Assembly (NCBI GenBank): GCA_022827265.1
Contig: JAJDTF010000040.1
Location: forward strand, 1 to 35,543
Reading direction: 5' to 3'
Source of the DNA: Acidimicrobiia bacterium
GTDB lineage: Bacteria; Actinomycetota; Acidimicrobiia; Acidimicrobiales; Poriferisodalaceae
Length of the DNA: 35,543 bases
Part shown: positions 1 through 8,211 of the stretch, in pieces
Layout: every line of letters begins with the position of its first letter
How positions within the stretch are numbered: the first letter of the stretch is position 1
Program-made: the position numbers and the translations under genes
The notes under the pieces: generated by a model
Seen by the model: only the letters and a program-made list of their open reading frames with translations
Told to the model about the DNA's origin: nothing
The model's database searches: none

Positions 1-851
1 AGCCGGTCTACACCTGCCCCGATCCGCTGCGGGGCGGCAACGACATCATGGTGATGTGCGAGACCTTCGTGCCCGAGACGATGGAGCCGCACCCCACCAA
101 CATGCGGGCCAAGACCCGGGCGATCCTCGACAAGTACGGCGATCAGGACTTCTGGTTCGGTCTCGAGCAGGAGTACACCATGCTCGACCCGGTCTCCAAG
201 TGGCCCTCGGGCTTCCCGCCCAACGGTTTCCCCGGACCGCAGGGCCCGTATTACTGCGGCGTGGGCGCGCTGCGCATCCACGGCCGTGACGTGGTCGAGC
301 AGCACACCACGTGGTGCATCGAGGCGGGCCTGAACATCTCGGGCACCAATGCCGAGGTCATGCCCGGCCAGTGGGAGTTCCAGATCGGCCCAGTCGACGC
401 GCTGACCGCCGGCGACGAGATCTGGCTGGCTCGCTACCTGCTGTACCGCGCCGGCGAGGATCACGAGATCGAGGTCAGCCTGGCCGCCAAGCCCATGCAG
501 GGCGACTGGAACGGCGCGGGCATGCACACCAACGTGTCCACCAGGGCGATGCGCGAGAACTACGACGCCGTGGTGAAGGCTGCTGAGTCGCTGGGTGCAC
601 CGGGCAAGCCCGAGCAGCACATCGCCGGCTACGGCCACGGCATCGAGCTGCGCCTCACCGGCGAGCATGAGACCCAGCGGTACGACACCTTCAGCTACGG
701 CGTGTCAGACCGCGGCGCCTCGGTGCGCATCCCCTGGCAGGTTCATCAGGACGGCAAGGGCTACATCGAGGATCGTCGGCCGAACGCCAACGCCGATCCC
801 TACGTGGTGACGGCTCTGCTGAGCCAGACGATCGGCGAAGCGCTGTCCTGA
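1..851 (+). CDS. glnII: Glutamine synthetase, type II (GSII), 5'-truncated by the window edge
   Basis: This enzyme joins ammonia to glutamate using ATP in the cytoplasm, the main entry point of nitrogen. The reading frame is open from base 3 and has no start codon in the window, so the N-terminus lies outside. About 282 C-terminal residues are visible. GSII-type motifs include WFGLEQEYTML, FPGPQGPYYCGVG, GAGMHTNVS and the SVRIP-like stretch near the C-terminus (here ASVRIPWQV). These match the eukaryotic-like GSII family rather than the longer GSI family. The gene ends with TGA 20 bases before the convergent nadE stop codon. Nothing visible indicates truncation other than the window boundary. 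Confidence 0.93.
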   Translation, partial: PVYTCPDPLRGGNDIMVMCETFVPETMEPHPTNMRAKTRAILDKYGDQDFWFGLEQEYTMLDPVSKWPSGFPPNGFPGPQGPYYCGVGALRIHGRDVVEQHTTWCIEAGLNISGTNAEVMPGQWEFQIGPVDALTAGDEIWLARYLLYRAGEDHEIEVSLAAKPMQGDWNGAGMHTNVSTRAMRENYDAVVKAAESLGAPGKPEQHIAGYGHGIELRLTGEHETQRYDTFSYGVSDRGASVRIPWQVHQDGKGYIEDRRPNANADPYVVTALLSQTIGEALS

Positions 852-871
852 CACCTCTGCCGCGAACAAGC

Positions 872-2728
872 TCAGCGGAAGAAGTTCGTGATCGGCATGC
901 GCCGGTCCTTGCCGAAGCTCTTGGCGGTGATGCGAGGACCGGGCGGCGACTGACGCCGCTTGTACTCGGCGATGTCGACCAGCCGCGTGATGCGGTGCAC
1001 GACATCGGGGTCGGCACTGAGCTGCTGCGCGACGCCGAGCATCTCGGCAGCGCTCAAGTCGCCTTCCACGTAGGCCTCCACCAGCGGGTCCAGCAGTTCG
1101 TAGGGCGGCAGGCTCTGGTCGTCGCGCTGATCGGGCCGCAGCTCGGCTGAGGGCGGCTTGTCGATGCATGCCTGCGGGATGCGTTCGCCGTCGCCCTGGC
1201 GGTTGCGCCAGCGGCACAGCTCGTACACCAGCAGCTTGGGCACGTCCCGGATGACGGCGTACGCGCCGGCGGTGTCGCCGTACAGCGTCGTGTAGCCCAC
1301 GGAGGTCTCGGTCTTGTTGCCGGTGGTGAGCACCAGCCAGCCGAACCGGTTCGACAGCGCCATCAGCAGCACGCCACGGATGCGGCTCTGCAGGTTCTGA
1401 TCGGTCAGATCAGCGGCCCCACTGTCATGAGCCGGGTCGGCGCCAGGCGAGCCAGTGTCGACAGCCCCATCGAGCATGCCGGCCAGGGCTGCGTGAGCCG
1501 GCTCGATGGGCACAGTGCGGAAGTCGATGCCGAGGTTCGCGGCGAGCTGGGCAGCGTCGGATCGCGACCCCTCGCTCGAATAGCGCGACGGCATCGACAC
1601 GCCATGCACATGCTCCGGTCCGAGCGCGTCGGCGGCGATGGCCGCCACCGCGCTCGAGTCGATGCCGCCGGAAAGCCCAACCGCCACATCGGTGAAGCCG
1701 TTTTTGCGCACATAGTCACGAGTCGCCACCACCAGCGCCTGCCACACCTCAGCCAGCGGTTCGAGCATCGGCGTCAGCACGTTGCCTGCCACGGCGCCAC
1801 CGCCCGGTTGGTCACAGCGCTGCGCTGCGCCCGTGCCGGGTCGCGCGGCGGCCGTCATGGGTCGCGTCGATCCCACCGAGTCAGCCGATCCCGTCGCGGC
1901 AACCTCGTCACCACCGGGGATGTCGATCTCGCAGACGGCAATTTGCTCGACGAACGCCGGCAGCCGGCAGATCACCTGCCCGTCGGCGTCGGTCACGAAC
2001 GAGCTGCCGTCGAAGACCAGCTCGTCCTGCCCGCCCACCTGGTTGACATAGACAACCGGCACTCCCAGCGCCGCCGCCCGCGTCCGCGCAACAGCCTCCC
2101 GATCGGCCTGCTTGCCCCGCCGGTACGGCGACCCGTTCAGGTTCACCAGCACCTGCGCTCCCATCGCAACCTGCGCCAACGCCGGACTCGTGTCAGCCTC
2201 GCCCCCCACCATCGAAGGCAACCCGCCGTCGGGAGCGGAAGCATCCGCAGTGCGAGGCGGCCCCCACAAGTCCTCGCACACAGACACGCCAACACGCACA
2301 TCGCCGACAGTCAGCAATGGCCCAGCCTCAGTCCCCGGCACGAAGTAGCGCTGCTCATCAAACACGGCGTAATTCGGCAACAGGTGCTTGCGAAACACCC
2401 CACGCACCGCCCCGCCCCAGCAAAGAGCAGCCGAGTTCCACAACCGCACAGGCCCACCAGCACCGCTGTCCTCAGGAAAACCAACCACCGCGGGCACCTC
2501 ACCCGTATGCCCAGCAATCCGCTCCAGCGCCAGCGCAGCCCCTTCCACAAACGCCGGCTTCAGCAACAAATCCTCAGGCGGATACCCAGTAACAGTCAGC
2601 TCACTGAACACCACCACCTGCGCGCCATCAGCAACCGCCTCGTCGTACGCGTCCACGATCATCTCGGCGTTGCCCGCCAGATCGCCAAGACGAAGATTGA
2701 GCTGAGCCAGCCCCACACGCACTGACAT
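872..2728 (-). CDS. nadE: Glutamine-dependent NAD(+) synthetase
   Basis: This enzyme makes NAD from deamido-NAD, ATP and glutamine, the last step of NAD synthesis. The 618-residue protein has the expected two parts. Residues 1-270 form a nitrilase-type glutaminase with a Glu43 (FSELTVTGYP), Lys114 (FRKHLLPNY), Cys151 (SVCEDLW) triad. Residues from about 320 form the synthetase with the PP-loop SGGIDSS at 353-359. Between them, about residues 272-315 are an Ala/Gly/Pro/Ser-rich linker that looks like a lineage-specific insertion. A second low-complexity stretch lies near residues 430-450. The gene is divergent from the sigma factor gene and convergent with the glutamine synthetase gene. Confidence 0.95.
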   Translation of the reverse strand: MSVRVGLAQLNLRLGDLAGNAEMIVDAYDEAVADGAQVVVFSELTVTGYPPEDLLLKPAFVEGAALALERIAGHTGEVPAVVGFPEDSGAGGPVRLWNSAALCWGGAVRGVFRKHLLPNYAVFDEQRYFVPGTEAGPLLTVGDVRVGVSVCEDLWGPPRTADASAPDGGLPSMVGGEADTSPALAQVAMGAQVLVNLNGSPYRRGKQADREAVARTRAAALGVPVVYVNQVGGQDELVFDGSSFVTDADGQVICRLPAFVEQIAVCEIDIPGGDEVAATGSADSVGSTRPMTAAARPGTGAAQRCDQPGGGAVAGNVLTPMLEPLAEVWQALVVATRDYVRKNGFTDVAVGLSGGIDSSAVAAIAADALGPEHVHGVSMPSRYSSEGSRSDAAQLAANLGIDFRTVPIEPAHAALAGMLDGAVDTGSPGADPAHDSGAADLTDQNLQSRIRGVLLMALSNRFGWLVLTTGNKTETSVGYTTLYGDTAGAYAVIRDVPKLLVYELCRWRNRQGDGERIPQACIDKPPSAELRPDQRDDQSLPPYELLDPLVEAYVEGDLSAAEMLGVAQQLSADPDVVHRITRLVDIAEYKRRQSPPGPRITAKSFGKDRRMPITNFFR

Positions 2729-2773
2729 CAGCTCACCCTACGCCCACCCCGCGCCAAGCACCCCAGGCGACGA

Positions 2774-2890
2774 GGGCGATGGGAGGGGCCAGGTGCCCGC
2801 GCGCAGTTTTGCGACGCCCCAGCGACCCCGCGCCCGCGCAAAGGCGTCGCAACTGTTTGAAGCACGGGTGCCTGGCCCCTCCCATCGCCC
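2774..2890. repeat. Long two-part inverted repeat between nadE and the sigma factor gene
   Basis: The outer arms 2774-2793 and 2871-2890 are perfect 20-base reverse complements. Inside them, 2809-2818 and 2843-2852 are a perfect 10-base pair of arms around a 24-base centre. The intervening 15 and 18 bases also pair in part. The element fills much of the 299-base divergent gap, which holds no other gene I can support. It could form a cruciform, a stable 5' leader or antisense hairpin, or a bidirectional terminator. No T-run follows either arm. Confidence 0.85.
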
Positions 2891-3027
2891 GGGCGCGCAC
2901 GAGACGCGCGCAAGGCACGGGCGCGCGGAGGCATCGGAGCAAGTGATAGGTACGCTCCCCCAAACCGGGGGAAGCAACAGCAACACCCGGTAGCAGCAAG
3001 CGGGGGACGACCAGTCGAGGTGGCGCG

Positions 3028-3963
3028 GTGGCCAAAGAGAGGGTCGAACGTGACGAGGAAGATCTCGTCCGCCTGTACCTGACCGACATCGGCCAGTACC
3101 CCCTGCTGAACAAGGACGACGAAGTCCGCCTCGCCCAGCAGATCGAAAAGGGCATCGCCGCGAAGGAATCGCTCGAATCTCCGCGCGAGATTTCGAGCGC
3201 GCAGCGCCGCCGGCTCATGCGCACCCAGCGCGAGGGCGCCCGCGCCGAGCGCACGTTCGTGCAGTCGAACCTGCGGCTGGTGGTGTCGATCGCGAAGAAG
3301 TACCAGGCCTCGGGGCTGCCGCTGCTGGATCTCATCCAGGAGGGCAACCTGGGCTTGATGCACGCCGTCGAGAAGTTCGACTGGCGCAAGGGCTTCAAGT
3401 TCTCCACCTATGCGACGTGGTGGATCCGCCAGGCGATCACTCGTGGCATCGCCAACACCGGCCGCACGATCCGGCTGCCCGTGCATGCGGGCGACACGCT
3501 GGCGCGGCTGCAGAAGGCCCGCTCCCGGCTCGAGCTGAAGTACGGCCGTCCGGCCACGCTGGGCGAGCTGGCGATCGAAGTCGACATGCCCGAGCAGAAG
3601 GTGACCGAGGCGCTGCGGTTCGCCGCTGAGCCGCTGTCGCTGTCGGAGCCGCTGCGCGAGGACAGCGACGCCGAGCTGGGCGACGTGGTCGAGGACCGCG
3701 CTGCGGAGTCGCCGTTCGAGGTGGCGGCCACCACGCTGCTGCCCAGCGAGATCACCCGGCTGCTGTCACCGCTCGACGAGCGCGAGCGCGAGATCCTCAA
3801 GCTGCGCTACGGCCTCGACCGGGGCGAGCCCCGCACGCTCGAGGAAGTGGGCGAGCACTTCCAGCTCACCCGCGAGCGCATCCGCCAGATCGAGGCCCGG
3901 GCGATGTCCAAGCTGCGCCATCCCAGCACCGACACCGGTGCCCGCGACCTGCTCTCTGTGTAG
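3028..3963 (+). CDS. RNA polymerase sigma factor, sigma-70 family (group 1/2, no region 1.1)
   Basis: This protein directs RNA polymerase to promoters. The 311 residues begin with a region 1.2-like segment (DLVRLYLTDIGQYPLLNKDD). Region 2 follows (NLRLVVSIAKKY, then DLIQEGNLGLMHAVEKFD), with the DNA-melting and -10 reading part FKFSTYATWWIRQAITRG. Region 3 comes next, and region 4.2 is RTLEEVGEHFQLTRERIRQI near the C-terminus. The protein is short and lacks the long acidic N-terminus of principal sigma factors, so it resembles actinobacterial SigB/HrdA-type group 2 factors. The GTG start at 3028 is the first usable start before region 1.2. The long inverted repeat lies upstream. Confidence 0.93.
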   Translation: MAKERVERDEEDLVRLYLTDIGQYPLLNKDDEVRLAQQIEKGIAAKESLESPREISSAQRRRLMRTQREGARAERTFVQSNLRLVVSIAKKYQASGLPLLDLIQEGNLGLMHAVEKFDWRKGFKFSTYATWWIRQAITRGIANTGRTIRLPVHAGDTLARLQKARSRLELKYGRPATLGELAIEVDMPEQKVTEALRFAAEPLSLSEPLREDSDAELGDVVEDRAAESPFEVAATTLLPSEITRLLSPLDEREREILKLRYGLDRGEPRTLEEVGEHFQLTRERIRQIEARAMSKLRHPSTDTGARDLLSV

Positions 3964-4038
3964 CGAAGAGGCTGAGCCCTGGGCCCGGGCGGCCCGCGAG
4001 CGAAGCGAGCTGCAGCGGGACATGCAGTGCGAAGCCGT

Positions 4039-4098
4039 GGCCCGAGCGACCCGTGAGCCCAATCGCATGAGATTGGGGAACAAGAGCGGTTAGCAACG
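4039..4098 (+). ncRNA. Candidate structured element, copy A
   Basis: This non-coding stretch downstream of the sigma factor gene has a perfect 7-bp stem, CCCAATC (4058-4064) with GATTGGG (4071-4077), around GCATGA. Flanking bases match those of a second intergenic copy at 11504-11558: GAGCG-R-CCCGTGAGCCC before the stem, and GGGAACARGAGCG then CAACG after it. The stem sequence differs between copies but remains paired. A further hairpin, ACGGCGC/GCGCCGT, follows at about 4096-4116. The bases from 3964 to 4038 hold short GAGCGAAGCGAGC-like palindromic sequence and no gene. The RNA interpretation is inference. Confidence 0.45.
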
Positions 4099-4127
4099 GC
4101 GCGGCGAGAGCGCCGTAGCGATTGCGG

Positions 4128-4202
4128 TTAGGCGTCGGTCAGTCGTCGAACCACGATGACGATCAGAGCGCCGACGATCACGGCGAGCAACAGCTTTTTC
4201 AT
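4128..4202 (-). CDS. Very small single-pass membrane protein (24 aa)
   Basis: The short frame reads MKKLLLAVIVGALIVIVVRR followed by LTDA: two lysines, a hydrophobic run of about 14 residues and a basic end, the layout of a small inner-membrane protein. An AGAGGA ribosome-binding-like sequence lies a few bases before the ATG. The longer version of this frame runs back through the selenocysteine tRNA, so only this short form is credible. I do not recognise a family. It is transcribed in the same direction as, and downstream of, the tRNA gene. Confidence 0.4.
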   Translation of the reverse strand: MKKLLLAVIVGALIVIVVRRLTDA

Positions 4203-4314
4203 GGTGCAGCGTCCTCTGTGCGGGATGACTGTGCGTAATGACAGTGCGGGATGACTGGGGTCACCGGCACAGCGAATGCTAGGCGCACATCTCCCGAACA
4301 ACGCACGCACGAAA

Positions 4315-4410
4315 TGGCGGAGGTGGACGGGAATCGAACCCGCCGGACGGGGATCACCCGTCCCGCCCGCTTTGAAGGCGGGGGAGCCCACCAGGCGCTC
4401 AGACACCTCC
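4315..4410 (-). tRNA. selC: tRNA-Sec (selenocysteine, anticodon UCA)
   Basis: Read on the minus strand, the 96 bases begin GGAGGTGT and end CACCTCC-G-CCA, with the CCA encoded. The anticodon loop is CTTCAAA, giving anticodon TCA (plus-strand bases 4373-4375), in a stem CCGC/GCGG. A long GC-rich variable arm follows (GACGGG/CCCGTC pairing), then the T arm CGGG-TTCGATT-CCCG. The length, the encoded CCA, the UCA anticodon and the long extra arm together identify selC. The eighth acceptor position appears to be a T-C mismatch. The gene implies that this organism inserts selenocysteine at UGA codons. No selA, selB or selD lies in the window. Confidence 0.95.
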
Positions 4411-4558
4411 GCTCGCCATCTTTGCCCACGGTCGCACTCCGCGCCAGCCGTCGGGCACAGCGCGCCCGCCGGAAAACCATTTGATCGCGCGCCCACGCAT
4501 CGGCCAAGGTCAGTGCTCACAATGAATTTCATCTGTTGTCATGTATTCAGGAGCATCA

Positions 4559-5191
4559 ATGATCTATGCCTATGTGGGTGCCAAGGGCGGCGTCGGCAAC
4601 ACCGTGACCGCCCTGCTCGCCGCCAGCAGTGCCAAGCGCGCCGGCCGTGATGTGGTTCTTGTCGACCTGACCGGCGATTTCGGCGTAGTGCTGGGCACTG
4701 CGCCCGATCTGCCGGGAATCGCCGAGTGGACGGCGGCGGAGGAGCTGTCGCTGGGTGCGGCCTCGGCGCTCGCGGTGGATGTCGCGCCGGGCGTCAGCCT
4801 GCTGCCGCGCGGCAGCGGCGATATCGACGACGCCCGGCTGGGCACGCTGTGGTCGCTGCTTGCCGGCAAGCCGCGGGTCAACATCATCGATGCGGGACGC
4901 GGCAACGCAGCCCTCGAGCGGGTGGCGGGTCCCCGGGTGAGGCGTTTGCTCACGATGACCTGCTGCTACCAGGCGCTGCACCGCGCCCGCGGGCTCGTGG
5001 CCGACGTCGACGATGTGATCGTGCTGACCGATACGCAGCGCGCGCTGGGCCTCGCCGACATCGAGGCCGCGCTGGGACGGCATGCCGACGCGGTCGTGGC
5101 CGTGGATCGCTCGATCTCGCGCTGGGCCGACGCCGGCCTGCTGCTGGACCGCTGCGCCAAGTCGGCGCGGTCGCTGGATGCGTTCCTGTGA
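4559..5191 (+). CDS. CpaE/TadZ-like ParA-MinD family ATPase of the Tad pilus locus
   Basis: The 210-residue protein belongs to the ParA/MinD fold and probably positions the pilus machine, as CpaE/TadZ proteins do. I chose the ATG at 4559 because AGGAG stands five bases before it and because it starts directly with the P-loop strand MIYAYVGAKGGVGNT. The P-loop at residues 9-15 reads KGGVGNT. The usual KGGxGKT/S has Lys where Asn14 stands here, so ATP binding may be weakened, as reported for some TadZ proteins. There is no N-terminal receiver-like domain. The stop codon overlaps the start of tadA. Confidence 0.75.
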   Translation: MIYAYVGAKGGVGNTVTALLAASSAKRAGRDVVLVDLTGDFGVVLGTAPDLPGIAEWTAAEELSLGAASALAVDVAPGVSLLPRGSGDIDDARLGTLWSLLAGKPRVNIIDAGRGNAALERVAGPRVRRLLTMTCCYQALHRARGLVADVDDVIVLTDTQRALGLADIEAALGRHADAVVAVDRSISRWADAGLLLDRCAKSARSLDAFL

Positions 5192-6303
5192 GCCGCATCG
5201 CGCGTGCCGTTGCCCGCCACCCGGCGAGCCGGGCGCCGGCCGACCCGGCGTTCGTGGAGGAGATCCACGAACGGTTCCTTCCGACGCCCGCGCCGGCTGC
5301 CCGCGATGTCGCTGCCGCCGTCGAGGGCGCGGCGCCGCTGCTCGATCGCCATCACGCGGCCGATCTCGTATCCGAAGTGCTGGCCCGCCTTGCGGGCATC
5401 GGGCCGCTGGCGGAGATCTGGGCTGATGACCAGGTGACCGAGGTGATGATCAACGGCCCCGGCCCGATCGTCATCGAACGGCGCGGCGTATTGACCATGG
5501 CAGGCCGGATCAGCACGGCCGAGGTGCATCGCCTGGTCGAATACTTGCTGGGGCCGACGGGGCGCCGTGTCGACCGTCGACTGCCCATGGTGGACGTGCG
5601 GCTCGACGACCGCACCCGCTGCCACATCGCCGTGCCGCCGGTAGCGGTCGACGGCCCGTACATCACGCTGCGCCGCTTTCCCGCGGGCACGCGCCGCCTC
5701 GACGAGCTGGCCGGCCCCGGCTTCGCTGCCTGCCTCGACCGTCTGATTGCAGAGCGGGCCAACCTGATCGTCTTCGGCCCCACCAGCACCGGCAAGACGT
5801 CGCTGCTGGCGAGCTTGCTCGCCACGGTGGCCGAGCGGGAGCGGCTCGTTGTGGTGGAGGAAGCCGCGGAGCTGCCCCGGCTCGGCGCCGGCACCGTGCG
5901 CCTCGAAGGTCAGCCGCCCAACGTCGACGGGGTCGGCGCGGTGACGATGGCCGAGCTGGTGGCAGCGGCCCTGCGGATGCGGCCCGATCGCCTGGTGATC
6001 GGCGAGGTGCGCGGCCCCGAGGCGGCGGCACTGCTGCAAGCGCTCACCACGGGTCATCGCGGCTCGCTGTCGACGCTGCATGCCGACGATCCCGCGCATG
6101 CGCTGTGGCGGCTCGAACAGCTCGCCCGCGGCGGCGGCGCGGTCGGAGACGTGGCCGCGCACATCGCGTCGGTGCTCGACGGCCTGGTTCACATGAGCCG
6201 CGGCACGGCCGGCCGCCGGGCAGTCGCCGCCATCTACGAAGTGCGCCACGACGGCTCGCTGGAACGAGCTGCAACGCCAGCGCCCCTGACAGCGGCAGTC
6301 TGA
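5188..6303 (+). CDS. tadA: TadA/CpaF secretion ATPase
   Basis: This hexameric ATPase powers assembly of Flp (type IVb) pili at the cytoplasmic face. The chosen GTG at 5188 overlaps the upstream stop codon (GTGA), giving 371 residues. The CpaF N-terminal part contains IWADDQVTEVMINGPG. The Walker A motif GPTSTGKT is at residues 197-204, an acidic VVVEEAAELPRL (Walker B-like) segment follows, and MRPDRLVIGEVRGPEA is the conserved region of the PulE/VirB11 superfamily. STLHADDP carries the conserved histidine. The protein is somewhat short for the family. It is the second gene of the Tad cluster, with tadB 94 bases downstream. Confidence 0.93.
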   Translation: MSRIARAVARHPASRAPADPAFVEEIHERFLPTPAPAARDVAAAVEGAAPLLDRHHAADLVSEVLARLAGIGPLAEIWADDQVTEVMINGPGPIVIERRGVLTMAGRISTAEVHRLVEYLLGPTGRRVDRRLPMVDVRLDDRTRCHIAVPPVAVDGPYITLRRFPAGTRRLDELAGPGFAACLDRLIAERANLIVFGPTSTGKTSLLASLLATVAERERLVVVEEAAELPRLGAGTVRLEGQPPNVDGVGAVTMAELVAAALRMRPDRLVIGEVRGPEAAALLQALTTGHRGSLSTLHADDPAHALWRLEQLARGGGAVGDVAAHIASVLDGLVHMSRGTAGRRAVAAIYEVRHDGSLERAATPAPLTAAV

Positions 6304-6397
6304 TGCACACGCTGCTGGCTCGATGCAAAGGCCCCCTGCCGTTGGCCGATGCGCGGCACCTCGCGCGGCCGGGTCGGGAACTCGGTGCTGAGGCTCC

Positions 6398-7036
6398 GTG
6401 GTGAAGCTGATTGTGCTGCTGGCTTGCGTGGGCGGCGTCACGTCGCCGGCGGCGCGCCACTGGCTTCGCCGGCGTCGAGACCGGCGCCGCGCTGCGGCGG
6501 CAGTAGCAGCCCGCTCGGCGGGGATCGGCGACTTCTGTGCTGGGGTGTCGCGCGGGCTGGGGGGCGGCGACACGATGCTGCAGGCGCTGCGAGCCGCCGC
6601 CGACGGGCCCATGTCGGCACCGGTGGAACAGATCGCGGCCGAGCACGAGCGCGGCGTCACGCTGAGTCGTGCAGTACAGCGTTGGGCGGCGCGCGAGCAG
6701 ACCTCGGAGGCCGCGCTGCTCTCCACGGCGGTCACGCTGGCCTCGGATCGAGTGGGCGCGCAGCCGCAGCTCTTCGATCATGTCGCCGCGACTGTCCGCG
6801 CACGTGCCGATATGGCCGCCGAGGCTGGGGTGCACGCGGCGCAGGCCCGTGCGTCGGTGTGGGTGGTGGCGGCGCTGCCGTGGGCGGTCGCGCTGGCGTT
6901 GCTCGCCGAAGGCGGCGCGGCTGCCCGGGTGCTCACCGCCACACCGCTGGGCTGGTTCTGCGCCGGCGGCGCGCTCCTGCTCGAACTGGCGGGCGTGTCA
7001 TGGATGCGCGCCACCGTTGCGCGGGCGCTGAGATGA
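6398..7036 (+). CDS. tadB: TadB-like Flp pilus assembly membrane protein
   Basis: The 212-residue protein has the type II secretion F-like layout: an N-terminal hydrophobic segment (KLIVLLACVGGVTSP), a basic stretch RRRRDRRR, a helical cytoplasmic part (FCAGVSRGLGGGDTMLQAL, later SEAALLSTAVTLASD), and hydrophobic segments near the C-terminus (VWVVAALPWAVALALLAEGG and WFCAGGALLLELAGV). TadB and TadC together form the inner-membrane platform used by TadA. It is shorter than most TadB proteins. The start could be GTG 6398 or the adjacent GTG 6401. Its stop codon overlaps the tadC start (ATGA). Confidence 0.8.
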   Translation: MVKLIVLLACVGGVTSPAARHWLRRRRDRRRAAAAVAARSAGIGDFCAGVSRGLGGGDTMLQALRAAADGPMSAPVEQIAAEHERGVTLSRAVQRWAAREQTSEAALLSTAVTLASDRVGAQPQLFDHVAATVRARADMAAEAGVHAAQARASVWVVAALPWAVALALLAEGGAAARVLTATPLGWFCAGGALLLELAGVSWMRATVARALR

Positions 7037-7863
7037 TCGCCGGTCTCGCTGCGGGGCTGCCGCCCGCTGGGTCGGCACCTGCCGGCTCCGCTGCTGAGCT
7101 CGCGGCCGCTGCGCCGGGCCCGGCCGGGCTGCTGGGCTCGCCGGTCGGCGCACTGGTCGCCGACAGCGTTGTGCTGTCGAACCCGGTCGTCATCGGCGGC
7201 CTGGCCGCCGCGGCGGTGTGCTGGGGCGGCTACGTCACCCGTCCCGATCCCGGCCGTCGTCGTGTGCTGCAGCTCGCGGCACCCGGCTGGTCTGCCGGTG
7301 CCGCGTCCCGCAGCGGCCGGAGTGCTGCCGGCCGCACGACCCGCCATCCTGCCGCCGGCACCGCCCGCAACGACCAGGGCGCCGCCAGCCTGATGACGCG
7401 GTGGCTGCGGCGGCGCGACGTCCCGCACCCGGATCGTGTCGCCGCAGAGCTCGGCGCCGTCGTCGACGTGATGAACGTGGCCCTGACGTCCGGGTTGTCG
7501 ATCATCGCCTCGCTGCAGCTCGCACTCGGTCATCTCGACGCCGCGAGCGCTCTCAAGCGCAGGCTGGCAGGGCAGGCCGCCTTCGAACATCTCGACGAAG
7601 CCTTGGAGGAATTCGGGCAGACCTGCGGCCCGCGCGCCCGAGCCTTCGCTGCCGCGGTCACGGGTTCCATGCGCACCGGCATCCCGCTGGCGCCCGAGAT
7701 GGAGCGTCTCGGCCGGGAGCTGCGCGAGGACCGCCGCCGCCGGCTCGAGGGCAAGGTGCGCCGCCTGCCGGTGCTGCTGCTGTTCCCGCTCGTGCTGTGC
7801 GTGCTCCCGGCGCTCGGGCTGGTCGCCATCGTGCCGGTCCTCGTCGCGGCGTTCGGCGGCTGA
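7033..7863 (+). CDS. tadC: TadC-like Flp pilus assembly membrane protein
   Basis: The 276-residue protein is the second platform protein of the pilus assembly system. The ATG at 7033 overlaps the tadB stop (ATGA). An Ala/Gly-rich N-terminus leads to a hydrophobic segment (VVIGGLAAAAVCWGGYV). The T2SSF domain lies in about residues 130-240 (AAELGAVVDVMNVALTSGLS, later GSMRTGIPLAPEMERLGREL). A C-terminal membrane pair follows (LPVLLLFPLVLCVLPALGLV and IVPVLVAAFGG). The order tadA-tadB-tadC-flp is the usual one. Residues 80-120 are Arg/Ala/Gly-rich and probably unstructured. Confidence 0.85.
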   Translation: MIAGLAAGLPPAGSAPAGSAAELAAAAPGPAGLLGSPVGALVADSVVLSNPVVIGGLAAAAVCWGGYVTRPDPGRRRVLQLAAPGWSAGAASRSGRSAAGRTTRHPAAGTARNDQGAASLMTRWLRRRDVPHPDRVAAELGAVVDVMNVALTSGLSIIASLQLALGHLDAASALKRRLAGQAAFEHLDEALEEFGQTCGPRARAFAAAVTGSMRTGIPLAPEMERLGRELREDRRRRLEGKVRRLPVLLLFPLVLCVLPALGLVAIVPVLVAAFGG

Positions 7864-7968
7864 CATGCCTCGCTTGCCACGGCACCTCGCAGCACCGCAG
7901 ATCACCAGGTCGATCTGGTCACCACAAGTTCCACGTTCACATCACTACCGCAACCCCAAGGAGTTCCT

Positions 7969-8211
7969 ATGTACGAACGCTCGACTGCCCATGCCGCAGG
8001 CCCTCATGCTCAGGTGCGACGCACGCGCCGGCTAGACGCCGACCAGGCCGATGCGACCGACGAGGCCGGGCAGACCACGGCCGAGTACGCGTTGCTCACC
8101 GGCGCCATCGCACTGCTGGTCGCGGCAGTCACCGCTTGGGCCACCAGCACCGGCAAGATCGGCCGCCTGCTCGACGCGGTCTTCAACTACCTGACCAAGG
8201 CCATCTCCTGA
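7969..8211 (+). CDS. flp: Flp-type (type IVb) pilin precursor
   Basis: This 80-residue protein is the likely pilus subunit. A charged leader of about 33 residues ends with DEAG, directly before QTTAEYALLTGAIALLVAAV, the hydrophobic core with the conserved Glu-Tyr pair of class IVb pilins. Processing is expected after the Gly, by a TadV-type peptidase not present here. The leader is longer than usual for Flp. AAGGAG lies six bases before the ATG, a strong ribosome-binding site fitting a highly made subunit. The 105-base gap before it probably holds the leader of a separate or boosted transcript. Confidence 0.9.
   Translation: MYERSTAHAAGPHAQVRRTRRLDADQADATDEAGQTTAEYALLTGAIALLVAAVTAWATSTGKIGRLLDAVFNYLTKAIS

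Noticed and set aside
1427..2725. Plus-strand open frame (432 codons) opposite nadE
   Set aside because: It is Arg/His-rich with no recognisable motif; nadE on the minus strand has complete active sites.
4203..4532. Upstream extension of the small minus-strand membrane protein
   Set aside because: It would translate through the selenocysteine tRNA gene; only the last 24 codons are credible.
4966..6735. Long minus-strand open frame (589 codons) opposite the tad genes
   Set aside because: It is antisense to clear tadA/tadB coding sequence, has no domain-like content and arises from high-GC codon bias.
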